From Blastococcus_B deserti (GTDB taxonomy: Bacteria > Actinomycetota > Actinomycetes > Mycobacteriales > Geodermatophilaceae): a DNA stretch of 64,000 bases. How positions within the stretch are numbered: the first letter of the stretch is position 1; every line of letters starts with the position of its first letter. Both the position numbers and the translations under genes were made by a program. Location of the stretch: contig NZ_JBHUHP010000030.1 in assembly GCF_042682525.1 (NCBI RefSeq), forward strand, positions 62,001-126,000, written 5' to 3'. This document shows positions 10,607-16,933 of the stretch, piece by piece. The notes beneath the pieces were generated by a model. It saw only the letters and a list, made by a program, of their open reading frames with translations. It was not told the origin of the DNA and ran no database searches.

Positions 10607-11017
10607 TCAGGAGGTGGGGACCTCCAGCTCGGCCAGCAGCCCCCGTACGCGGCCCTCGATCTCGTCGCGGATCGGCCGCACCGATTCCACGCCCTTGCCG
10701 GCCGGGTCCTCGAGCTGCCAGTCGAGGTAGCGCTTGCCCGGGAAGACCGGGCAGGCATCGCCGCACCCCATCGTGATCACGACGTCGGAGGCCTCGACCG
10801 CGTCGGTGGTGAGCACCGTGGGCCGCTGCGCGGAGATGTCGATGCCCACCTCCGCCATCGCCTCGACCGCCGCGGGGTTGACCTGGTCGCCGGGGAGGGA
10901 GCCGGCCGAGCGCACCTCGACCGCGTCGCCGGCCAGGGCGCGCAGCCAGCCGGCGGCCATCTGGGAGCGGCCGGCGTTGTGCACGCAGACGAAGAGCACG
11001 CTGGGCTTGTCGGACAT
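10607..11017 (-). CDS. arsC: Arsenate reductase, low-MW phosphatase family
   Basis: 136 aa. The P-loop is LFVCVHNAGRSQ (C11, R17). Two further cysteines, C85 and C89 in MGCGDACPVF, suit the Cys triad that relays electrons in thioredoxin- or mycothiol-coupled ArsC; D104 lies in the EDP motif. It reduces As(V) to As(III). The start codon overlaps the stop of the MIP channel gene (TGATG), so arsR-aqpS-arsC form one leftward operon. It lacks the N-terminal extension of fused ArsR-ArsC forms. Confidence 0.94.
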   Translation of the reverse strand: MSDKPSVLFVCVHNAGRSQMAAGWLRALAGDAVEVRSAGSLPGDQVNPAAVEAMAEVGIDISAQRPTVLTTDAVEASDVVITMGCGDACPVFPGKRYLDWQLEDPAGKGVESVRPIRDEIEGRVRGLLAELEVPTS

Positions 11018-11775
11018 CAGGACTCCTCCTGGCCGGGTCGGTGTGCCGGGGTGCCGGTGCCGGCGTGCGGAACCACGACCTCGTCCGCCGTGATCGCGGC
11101 CTCGGGGTGGAGCAGCGACACGACGACGACCGCCGCCGCACCTCCGGCGAGCTGCATGAGAAGGAACATCGGCACCGACGACGGGGCGATGCCGGCGAAG
11201 GTGTCGGACAGGGTCCGGGCGAGATCGATCATCGGGTTGGCGAAGCTGGTCGACGACGACCACCAGTAGGCGCCGGTGATGTACGCGCCGACCGCGAACG
11301 GTGCCCTCGCGGAGCCGCCCGCTCGGACCAGGGCGAAGATCAGCACGACCAGGCCGAACGTCGCCATCGCCTCGGACAGCCACAGGCCCCCGGCCGACCG
11401 CTCGGTCCCGGAGATCGACACCGCGGGCAGGTCGAACATCAGGTTGGCCACGACCGCGCCGACGACCCCGCCGGCCAGCTGGGCGGGCAGGTAGACCGCC
11501 ACCTGATGGTTGGTCACGCCGCCGAAGAACCGGTCGGCCAGCGTCACCACCGGGTTGAAGTGGCCGCCGGACACGGGTCCGAAGGCCAGGATCAGCGCGA
11601 CGAGCCCCGCCCCGGTGGCCAGTGCGCTCTCCAGCAGCTGCAGCCCGACGTCGTCGGGCGAGAGCCGCTGCGCCGCGATGCCGGAGCCGATGACGACCGT
11701 CACCAGACCCGCCGAGCCGAGGAACTCGGCCAGCGCCTGACGGCCCAGGACGGTCGACGCCTGGGGCCTGCTCAC
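11017..11775 (-). CDS. MIP-family (aquaglyceroporin) channel in the arsenic operon, AqpS-like
   Basis: 252 aa with six membrane segments and two half-helix motifs: GGHFNPVVT (NPV) and SFANPMIDLAR (NPM) in place of classical NPA boxes. The GTG start overlaps the arsR stop (GTGA), and arsC starts in its own stop. In Sinorhizobium meliloti an AqpS channel next to arsC lets arsenite made by ArsC flow out, replacing an ArsB/Acr3 pump. The same logic is likely here since no pump gene is near. The NPM box is unusual for these channels. Confidence 0.88.
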   Translation of the reverse strand: MSRPQASTVLGRQALAEFLGSAGLVTVVIGSGIAAQRLSPDDVGLQLLESALATGAGLVALILAFGPVSGGHFNPVVTLADRFFGGVTNHQVAVYLPAQLAGGVVGAVVANLMFDLPAVSISGTERSAGGLWLSEAMATFGLVVLIFALVRAGGSARAPFAVGAYITGAYWWSSSTSFANPMIDLARTLSDTFAGIAPSSVPMFLLMQLAGGAAAVVVVSLLHPEAAITADEVVVPHAGTGTPAHRPGQEES

Positions 11776-12116
11776 GCCGGCGCGAGGGCGGCCGTGTCGA
11801 ACAGGTTGGCGACGGCGGCCAGGGCCTGGGGCCGGACCGCGTAGTAGACCCAGACCCCGCGCTTGTCGCGGTCGAGCAGCCCGGCGGAGTGCAGCACCTT
11901 CAGGTGATGGCTGATGGTCGCCTGGGTGAGGTCGAACGCCTCGTTGAGGTCGCAGACGCAGGCCTCGCCGCCCTCGCTCGCGGCGATGAGGCTGACCAGG
12001 CGCAGCCGCACCGGGTCGGCGAGCGCCTTCAGCAGTGGCGCCGCCTGCTCTGCCTGCTCCGCGGACATCGGGGTGCCGGTCAGCGGAGTGCAGCAGGCCA
12101 GCCCTGGGTCGCTCAT
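11772..12116 (-). CDS. arsR: ArsR-family As(III)-responsive repressor
   Basis: 114 aa winged helix: PLLKALADPVRLRLVSLI, TQATISHHLKVLHSAGLL (recognition helix), RGVWVYYAV wing. Two cysteine groups could bind As(III): C53/C55 in the classical CVCDL site, and vicinal C8/C9 near the N-terminus, similar to the arrangement known in Corynebacterium ArsR. The start is ATG 12116; the upstream frame to 12221 crosses its own promoter. It is the first gene of arsR-aqpS-arsC and probably represses both divergent units. Confidence 0.94.
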   Translation of the reverse strand: MSDPGLACCTPLTGTPMSAEQAEQAAPLLKALADPVRLRLVSLIAASEGGEACVCDLNEAFDLTQATISHHLKVLHSAGLLDRDKRGVWVYYAVRPQALAAVANLFDTAALAPA

Positions 12117-12134
12117 CGACGGTCTCCTCGTGTG

Positions 12135-12223
12135 GACATCGACGCCCATCGTAACGATTGAGCTCGTATTGACAATCATCGATGTCTTGTGCTCCTCTCT
12201 GGCGCAGACATCGACGTCCATCG
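12135..12223. promoter_or_regulatory. Triple ArsR operator motif between arsR and arsI
   Basis: A 17-bp motif GACATCGACGCCCATCG (12135-12151) recurs as GACATCGACGTCCATCG (12207-12223), differing at one base. A third, inverted core (CATCGATGTC) sits at 12177-12186. The copies bracket the arsR promoter and lie just ahead of arsI, as expected for one dimeric repressor controlling both directions. ArsR binding is inferred from position. Confidence 0.55.
12148..12175 (-). promoter_or_regulatory. arsR promoter
   Basis: On the minus strand TTGTCA (-35, 12170-12175) is followed after 16 bp by TACGAT (-10, 12148-12153), 32 bp before the arsR ATG. On the plus strand a perfect TTGACA (12169-12174) overlaps it, but no good -10 is visible for arsI. 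The promoter is flanked and overlapped by the repeated ArsR operator motif. Confidence 0.55.
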
Positions 12224-12250
12224 ATGCAGTTCCCCGGAAGGACGAAACCC

Positions 12251-12736
12251 ATGTCCCGCGTCCAGCTGGCTCTCCGTGTCGCCGACCTCGACGCCGCGAT
12301 CGACTTCTACTCGCGCCTCTTCGGCGCCGCGCCGGCCAAGCGCCGGCCCGGATACGCCAACTTCGCCATCGCCGAGCCGCCGCTGAAGCTGGTGCTGCTC
12401 GAGGGGCAGCCGGGGGAGGCGACCCGCATGGACCACCTCGGGGTGGAGGTGGCCACGTCCGAGGAGGTGGCCGCGGCGACGGCCCGGCTGGCCGACGCGG
12501 GCCTGGCGACCCGTGCCGAGGAGAACACGACCTGCTGCTACGCCGTGCAGGACAAGGTCTGGGTGACCGGGCCCGGCGGTGAGCCGTGGGAGGTCTACAC
12601 CGTCACCGCCGACGCGCGCCCCGACCTGGAGGGGCGCACCGAGGCCGAGCTGTCCGCGGTGGCCGGCGACGGCGGCTGCTGCACGTCGACGAGGGCCGCC
12701 GACACCGGCGCCCGCCTCGCGGCCGCCTGCTGCTGA
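12251..12736 (+). CDS. arsI: ArsI-like C-As lyase (vicinal oxygen chelate fold, CadI-type)
   Basis: 161 aa. Two beta-alpha-beta-beta-beta modules with metal ligands Q5, H62 and E114 (EPWEVYTV), and a vicinal C95-C96 pair in NTTCCYAVQ, the ArsI signature for binding trivalent organoarsenicals. ArsI enzymes cleave methyl or aryl groups from As(III); older annotation calls such proteins cadmium-induced CadI. Location beside arsR and behind its operator supports arsenic. Odd: a C-terminal tail of about 40 residues adds two more Cys-Cys pairs, C143/C144 and C160/C161 at the very end. Confidence 0.9.
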   Translation: MSRVQLALRVADLDAAIDFYSRLFGAAPAKRRPGYANFAIAEPPLKLVLLEGQPGEATRMDHLGVEVATSEEVAAATARLADAGLATRAEENTTCCYAVQDKVWVTGPGGEPWEVYTVTADARPDLEGRTEAELSAVAGDGGCCTSTRAADTGARLAAACC

Positions 12737-12748
12737 AGGAGAGAGCCG

Positions 12749-12958
12749 ATGCATCCACATCTCAGCGACCTCGCGTCCACCGCCCACCGGACCGGCCTGC
12801 GGGCCGAGGGCGCCCTGTGGGCCGAGACCTCCCGGCGCGGCGGCTGGGCCGGACCGCCTCGCCTCGCGGACCGGTGGGGCGCCGCGGTGCGACGTGCCGC
12901 GGCCTGGGCGGAGCGGGCGCACGCGGTGCGAGACGCCGGTGTCTGCTGCCCCGCCTGA
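12749..12958 (+). CDS. Small hypothetical protein with C-terminal Cys-Cys, arsI operon
   Basis: 69 aa starting MHPHLSDLASTAHRTG, preceded by a strong AAGGAG ribosome site 12 bp after arsI, so co-transcription is likely. It is rich in Ala/Arg/Trp, has no membrane segment, and ends AGVCCPA (C66/C67). No family recognised. The shared Cys-Cys tail with ArsI hints at a small thiol metal/metalloid-binding protein, which is inference only. Confidence 0.6.
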   Translation: MHPHLSDLASTAHRTGLRAEGALWAETSRRGGWAGPPRLADRWGAAVRRAAAWAERAHAVRDAGVCCPA

Positions 12959-12962
12959 GCGG

Positions 12963-13017
12963 GAGTGCTACGAACGCGTGGTGGTCGGTCACTGATCGCC
13001 ACGGGTTCGTAGCACTC
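12963..13017. repeat. Long imperfect hairpin with perfect 13-bp arms
   Basis: GAGTGCTACGAAC (12963-12975) is matched exactly by GTTCGTAGCACTC (13005-13017). After a 2x2 internal loop the stem continues with GTGGTG against CGCCAC (one mismatch). It lies 4 bp after the small arsI-linked gene and 14 bp before the next start. It could be a terminator or a REP/MITE-like dispersed element; no T-tract follows. Confidence 0.75.
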
Positions 13018-13031
13018 GGCGGAGGGCGCTG

Positions 13032-13964
13032 ATGGATCTCGACGAGGTGGCCGACGAGCTGTACGCGGCGCCGCCGGAGGAGTTCATCGCGCTCCGCACC
13101 ACCCGGCAGCACGAGGCCAGGGCCGACGGCGACACGGCGCTGGCCAAGCGGATCGGCGCGCTCCCCAAGCCGTCGACCGCGGCGTGGGCCTGCAACGTCC
13201 TCGTGCGCGAGCAGCGCGCGGAGATCGAGGGGCTGGTCGAACTGGGAGGCCTTCTCCGGGAGGCGCAGGAGTCGCTGGCCGGTGACCAGCTCAAGGCGCT
13301 CAACCGGCAGCGCTCGCAGCTGCTCGCCGCGCTCACGCGGCAGGCGTCGGCGCTCGCCCGCGAGCGCGGCCGGCCGATCAGCACCTCCGTCGCCGACCAG
13401 GTCGAGGAGACCCTCCGGGCGGCCATGACCGAGCCCGACGCCGGCGAGGCCCTGCTGTCGGGGCGGCTCACCTCGGCCATGTCGTACAGCGGGATGGGCA
13501 CCCTGACCGGCCGCCCCGATCTCCGCCTGGTGCGGCCGCCGACGCCCGAGCCGGTGCGGGAGAGGCCGTCCACCGGGAAGCGGGCGTCCGACGCCGCCGA
13601 ACGGCGCCGGGCGCGGGAGGAGGAGGCGCGGCGGGTCGCCGAGGAACGTCGGCGCAAGGAGCTGGCCGACGCGCGGCGGGCCGTGGAGGAGGCCACCGCG
13701 CTGGCCGAGGAGGCGGCGGCCGCGGTGGAGGAGGACCGGCGCACCGCCGAGGCGCTCGACGCCCGCCAGCAGGAACTGCAGGCCCGTGTGGCCGAGCTGT
13801 CGGGCCAGCTGGCCCGCGCCGAGCACGACGCGGCCCAGGTGGGTGCGGAGTTCAAACGGGCCGAGCGCCACCTGCGGACGGCCGAGCGCCAGGCCGCCGA
13901 CGCCGCCGCGGCGCGCGACCGGGCGCTCGCCCATCTGGCCGATCTCGAGGACGGCGACGGCTGA
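13032..13964 (+). CDS. Coiled-coil hypothetical protein
   Basis: 310 aa. The N-terminal half (1-150) is helical and contains PEEFIALRTTR and LPKPSTAAWACNVLVR, a conserved arrangement in actinobacterial hypotheticals. Residues about 185-305 are an almost uninterrupted heptad-type coiled coil rich in Ala, Glu and Arg (AERRRAREEEARRVAEERR). No signal peptide or membrane segment, so probably cytoplasmic and oligomeric. Function unknown. Ribosome site GGAGGGCGCTG precedes the ATG. Confidence 0.85.
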   Translation: MDLDEVADELYAAPPEEFIALRTTRQHEARADGDTALAKRIGALPKPSTAAWACNVLVREQRAEIEGLVELGGLLREAQESLAGDQLKALNRQRSQLLAALTRQASALARERGRPISTSVADQVEETLRAAMTEPDAGEALLSGRLTSAMSYSGMGTLTGRPDLRLVRPPTPEPVRERPSTGKRASDAAERRRAREEEARRVAEERRRKELADARRAVEEATALAEEAAAAVEEDRRTAEALDARQQELQARVAELSGQLARAEHDAAQVGAEFKRAERHLRTAERQAADAAAARDRALAHLADLEDGDG

Positions 13965-14042
13965 CCGGTCCCTTGTCGCGGCGCCGCACGCGGGTCGACA
14001 CTGCCTGGCACCGAGCAGCCTTCCCGACGACGTGGAGGATCC

Positions 14043-14393
14043 GTGAGCTCACCCCAGGAACCCGCGACCGGCGACACCGCGCCCGACCACTCGCGCAGCG
14101 GGGACGACGTCGCCGAGGCGATCGGAGTCGCCGAACGCGGCTCCGCCGTCCGGGAGGTGCACGACCGGGGCGCCGGCAACACGACCGCGCAGGCGCCGGT
14201 GGAGCAGACGGCGGGCGATCCCGCGATGACGGAGGGACAGGTCGTCGGGGAGGGCGAAGGAGGCCGGTCCGCGTCGTCGGGCCCGGCACCGTCGCAGGAG
14301 ACGTCCGGCGCCGCCCAGTCGGTCGTCGGCGCCCGCACCCCCGACCGGATCGCCGCGGGCGAGGAGCCGCCCGCCGATCCGGCGGCTCGCTGA
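14043..14393 (+). CDS. Disordered acidic hypothetical protein
   Basis: 116 aa from GTG 14043, with GTGGAGGATCC upstream. It is rich in Gly, Ala, Pro, Glu and Ser with no hydrophobic core (SSPQEPATGDTAPD, GEGEGGRSASS), so probably intrinsically disordered. It converges on the LysR gene 3 bp away. Similar short disordered proteins occur in stress-tolerant actinobacteria, but no function can be assigned. Confidence 0.5.
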   Translation: MSSPQEPATGDTAPDHSRSGDDVAEAIGVAERGSAVREVHDRGAGNTTAQAPVEQTAGDPAMTEGQVVGEGEGGRSASSGPAPSQETSGAAQSVVGARTPDRIAAGEEPPADPAAR

Positions 14394-14396
14394 CCG

Positions 14397-15350
14397 TCAG
14401 CTCCACAGCTCCACGCGCACCGTCGGATGCGCCCGGTCCGGGCGGCGGGGCCGGGCCAGCAGCGCGCTGGTGGCGTCCGGCGTGGTGAGGAAGCGCTGCA
14501 GTGCCCGGGCCGCGCCGGTTCCCGCGCCGCCGGACGGCACGCCGGCCCACCACAGGCCGGTCACCGGCGTGCCGTCGACGGGCAGCCGGACGACGACCCC
14601 GCGCCGGACGTCGTCCCGGACGGCGTGTCCCAGCGCCAGCATCAGTCCCGCGCCCGCCCGGACGGCGGCCAGCGCGTCGGCCTCGCTGTCCCGGCGCTCC
14701 ACCTGCGGTGGCCCGGGCGTCCCGTCCATCCAGCGGGCCTCCTCGCTGCCGGCCTCGATCCCGGCGGGCCCGGCCAGCCACCGGTGCCCGGCGAGATCGG
14801 CCGGTCGCAGACGACCGTGCCCCGCCAGCGGGTGGGCCGCCGTGGCCACGACCACCCGCTCGTAGCGGAGGAAGGGCACCGCGTCGACCGCTCGCCCCGT
14901 GGCCGGTGACGGCCGCACGCCGAGCACGATGTCCGCGAGGCCGTCGGCGAGGGCGGCCGCAGCACAGTCGGTCGACCCGACGGTCAGGTCGACGGCGGCC
15001 CGCGGCATCCGCCGGGTGAACGCCCTGACCACCGCCCCCACCACGTGCTCGGCACATGCAGCGGTCGCCAGCACCCGCAGCCGGCCGGACGACGTCGCGT
15101 GCGCCACCTCCCGGTGGGTGCGTTCGGCCAGCCGCACCATCTCCCGTGCCCGGCCGGCCAGCACCCGGCCACCGGGCGTGAGCGTGATCCCCGACCCGGT
15201 GCGGCGGAACAGCGGGTCACCGAGGTCCTTGCGCAGCGCCGCGACCGCTGCCGAGACGGCGGGCTCGCTGACTCCGAGGGCGGCGGCCGCGGCGCGCAGG
15301 GAACCGAGTTCGGCGACCAGCGCGAAGGTCCGGAGCTGGGTGAACGTCAT
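14397..15350 (-). CDS. LysR-family regulator divergent to cox genes
   Basis: 317 aa from ATG 15350 (GTG 15359 also possible). N-terminal HTH: LRTFALVAELGSLRAAAAALGVSEPAVSAAVAALRK across residues 6-42, then GDPLFRRTGSGITLTPGG. The effector-binding domain covers about 90-290. It is transcribed away from coxM with about 115 bp between starts, the usual LysR arrangement, so it likely activates the CO dehydrogenase operon. The inducer is unknown. Confidence 0.9.
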   Translation of the reverse strand: MTFTQLRTFALVAELGSLRAAAAALGVSEPAVSAAVAALRKDLGDPLFRRTGSGITLTPGGRVLAGRAREMVRLAERTHREVAHATSSGRLRVLATAACAEHVVGAVVRAFTRRMPRAAVDLTVGSTDCAAAALADGLADIVLGVRPSPATGRAVDAVPFLRYERVVVATAAHPLAGHGRLRPADLAGHRWLAGPAGIEAGSEEARWMDGTPGPPQVERRDSEADALAAVRAGAGLMLALGHAVRDDVRRGVVVRLPVDGTPVTGLWWAGVPSGGAGTGAARALQRFLTTPDATSALLARPRRPDRAHPTVRVELWS

Positions 15351-15363
15351 GCGAGGCACCCGT

Positions 15364-15408
15364 CATAAGCCATCGGTTATGGGCATGTTGACAGTCACCT
15401 GGGTCACC
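15364..15408. promoter_or_regulatory. cox control region: LysR-type dyad, -35 box and direct repeat
   Basis: CATAA-N8-TTATG (15364-15381) is a perfect dyad resembling LysR boxes, although the spacing is T-N12-A rather than T-N11-A. It is followed by TTGACA (15388-15393) and a direct repeat GTCACC-tgg-GTCACC (15394-15408). No good -10 follows the TTGACA at 16-18 bp, which suits an activator-dependent promoter for coxMSL. Confidence 0.4.
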
Positions 15409-15465
15409 GCCAAGCTCCTCCGCCACCAGGGCTCCAGCGTCGGGTCCCTGGGGAGGGGTGGCCCC

Positions 15466-16353
15466 GTGCAGGTACCGGCTCCGTTCGAGTACGTGCGAGC
15501 GACCAGCGTCGAGCACGCACTCGAACTGCTCGAACGCCACGGCCCCGAGGCCCGCGTCATCGCCGGCGGGCACAGCCTGCTGCCGATGATGAAACTCCGG
15601 CTGGCCCGCCCGGAGTGGCTCGTCGACATCAACGACGTCGCCGAGCTCGACCACCTCACCGAGGACGGCGACCAGCTGCGCATCGGCGCGCTCACCCGGC
15701 ACGCGGCACTGCTCGCGTCGGAGCGCGTCGGCCGCCTGTTCCCGATCGTCCACGACGCCGAACGGGTCATCGCCGACCCCGTGGTACGCAACCGCGGCAC
15801 GATCGGCGGCTCCCTCGGCCAGGCCGATCCCGCCGAGGACCTCACCACCGTCTGCGACGTCCTCCGCGCCCAGGTGGTGATCGCCGGGAGGGGCGGCGAA
15901 CGGGTCGTCGACATGGCCGACTTCCACCGCGGGCCGTACGAGACCGCCTGCGAGCAGCACGAGCTGATCACCGAGATCCGGCTGCCCGTCCAGGGCCGCT
16001 CGGGCAGCGCCTACGAGAAGGTCGAGCGCCGCGTCGGCGACTGGGCCGTCGCCGCCGCCGGTGGGGTCCTCGTACTCTCCCCGGACGGCGTCATCGAGGA
16101 CGCCGCGATCGGGCTGACCGCCGTCGGGCTGGAGGGGCTGGCCGTGGACGCCGCGGCGGTGCTCGTCGGGCAGCGGCCGTCCGAGGAGGTCTTCGCCCAG
16201 GCCGGCCGGCTGGCTGCCGAGGCGAGCTCACCGACCGAGGATCAACGCGGCCCCGTCGACTACAAGCGGCACCTCGCCGACGAACTCACCCGCCGGGTCC
16301 TGCGCAGCGCCGCCGCGCGCGCGGGTGCCCTTGCCGACGTCTCGGGAGGCTGA
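15466..16353 (+). CDS. coxM: Aerobic CO dehydrogenase, FAD-binding medium subunit
   Basis: 295 aa from GTG 15466 (ribosome site GGGGAGGGG). FAD motifs AGGHSLLP (33-40) and NRGTIGGSLGQADP (109-122) identify the medium subunit, and the C-terminal CO_deh_flav_C region follows. It passes electrons from the Fe-S subunit to FAD and on to the respiratory chain. Gene order M-S-L is the order found in form I (true CO-oxidising) operons. The open frame continues upstream, but the protein family starts here. Confidence 0.95.
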   Translation: MQVPAPFEYVRATSVEHALELLERHGPEARVIAGGHSLLPMMKLRLARPEWLVDINDVAELDHLTEDGDQLRIGALTRHAALLASERVGRLFPIVHDAERVIADPVVRNRGTIGGSLGQADPAEDLTTVCDVLRAQVVIAGRGGERVVDMADFHRGPYETACEQHELITEIRLPVQGRSGSAYEKVERRVGDWAVAAAGGVLVLSPDGVIEDAAIGLTAVGLEGLAVDAAAVLVGQRPSEEVFAQAGRLAAEASSPTEDQRGPVDYKRHLADELTRRVLRSAAARAGALADVSGG

Positions 16354-16355
16354 CG

Positions 16356-16868
16356 ATGCAGGTCACCATGACCGTCAACGGGACCGAGGTGACTCGGGAC
16401 GTCGAACCGCGGCTGCTGCTCGTGCACTACCTGCGCGAGACGCTCGGGCTCACCGGCACCCACTGGGGCTGCGACACCAGCAACTGCGGCACCTGCGTCG
16501 TCCTGGTCGACGGCGAGCCCGTGAAGTCGTGCACCCAGCTGGCCGCGATGACCGACGGGCACGACGTCCGGACGGTGGAGGGCCTCGCCGACGGCCAGCG
16601 GCTGGACCCGGTGCAGCAGGGCTTCATGGAGGAGCACGGCCTGCAGTGCGGGTTCTGCACCCCCGGGATGATGCTGACCGCCCGCGCGCTGCTCGACCGC
16701 AATCCCGACCCGGACGAGCAGGAGATCCGCGAGGCCATCTCCGGCCAGATCTGCCGCTGCACCGGCTACGCGACGATCGTCCGCTCCATCCGGTGGGCCG
16801 CCGAGCACCCGGCCGAGCACGGCGCCAACGTGGTCGCCCCCACGGAGGCCGAGGAAGTGCCTGCGTGA
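16356..16868 (+). CDS. coxS: Aerobic CO dehydrogenase, 2x[2Fe-2S] small subunit
   Basis: 170 aa. All eight cluster cysteines are present: C39, C44, C47 and C59 in the plant-type ferredoxin domain (GCDTSNCGTC...SC), and C98, C101, C133 and C135 in the helical domain (QCGFC...CRC). It relays electrons from the Mo site in CoxL to FAD in CoxM. The ATG follows the coxM stop by 2 bp. Length matches the family, with a slightly long C-terminal tail. Confidence 0.97.
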   Translation: MQVTMTVNGTEVTRDVEPRLLLVHYLRETLGLTGTHWGCDTSNCGTCVVLVDGEPVKSCTQLAAMTDGHDVRTVEGLADGQRLDPVQQGFMEEHGLQCGFCTPGMMLTARALLDRNPDPDEQEIREAISGQICRCTGYATIVRSIRWAAEHPAEHGANVVAPTEAEEVPA

Positions 16869-16933
16869 GCGAGCTCGCCGAGGAGCAGAGCACGACTGCG
16901 CATGGCGCCGACGGGCGCCGGCGAGGAGGAGTC

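Noticed and set aside
10607..13017. Mobile arsenic-resistance island
   Set aside because: No integrase, transposase, tRNA end or composition shift is visible around it.
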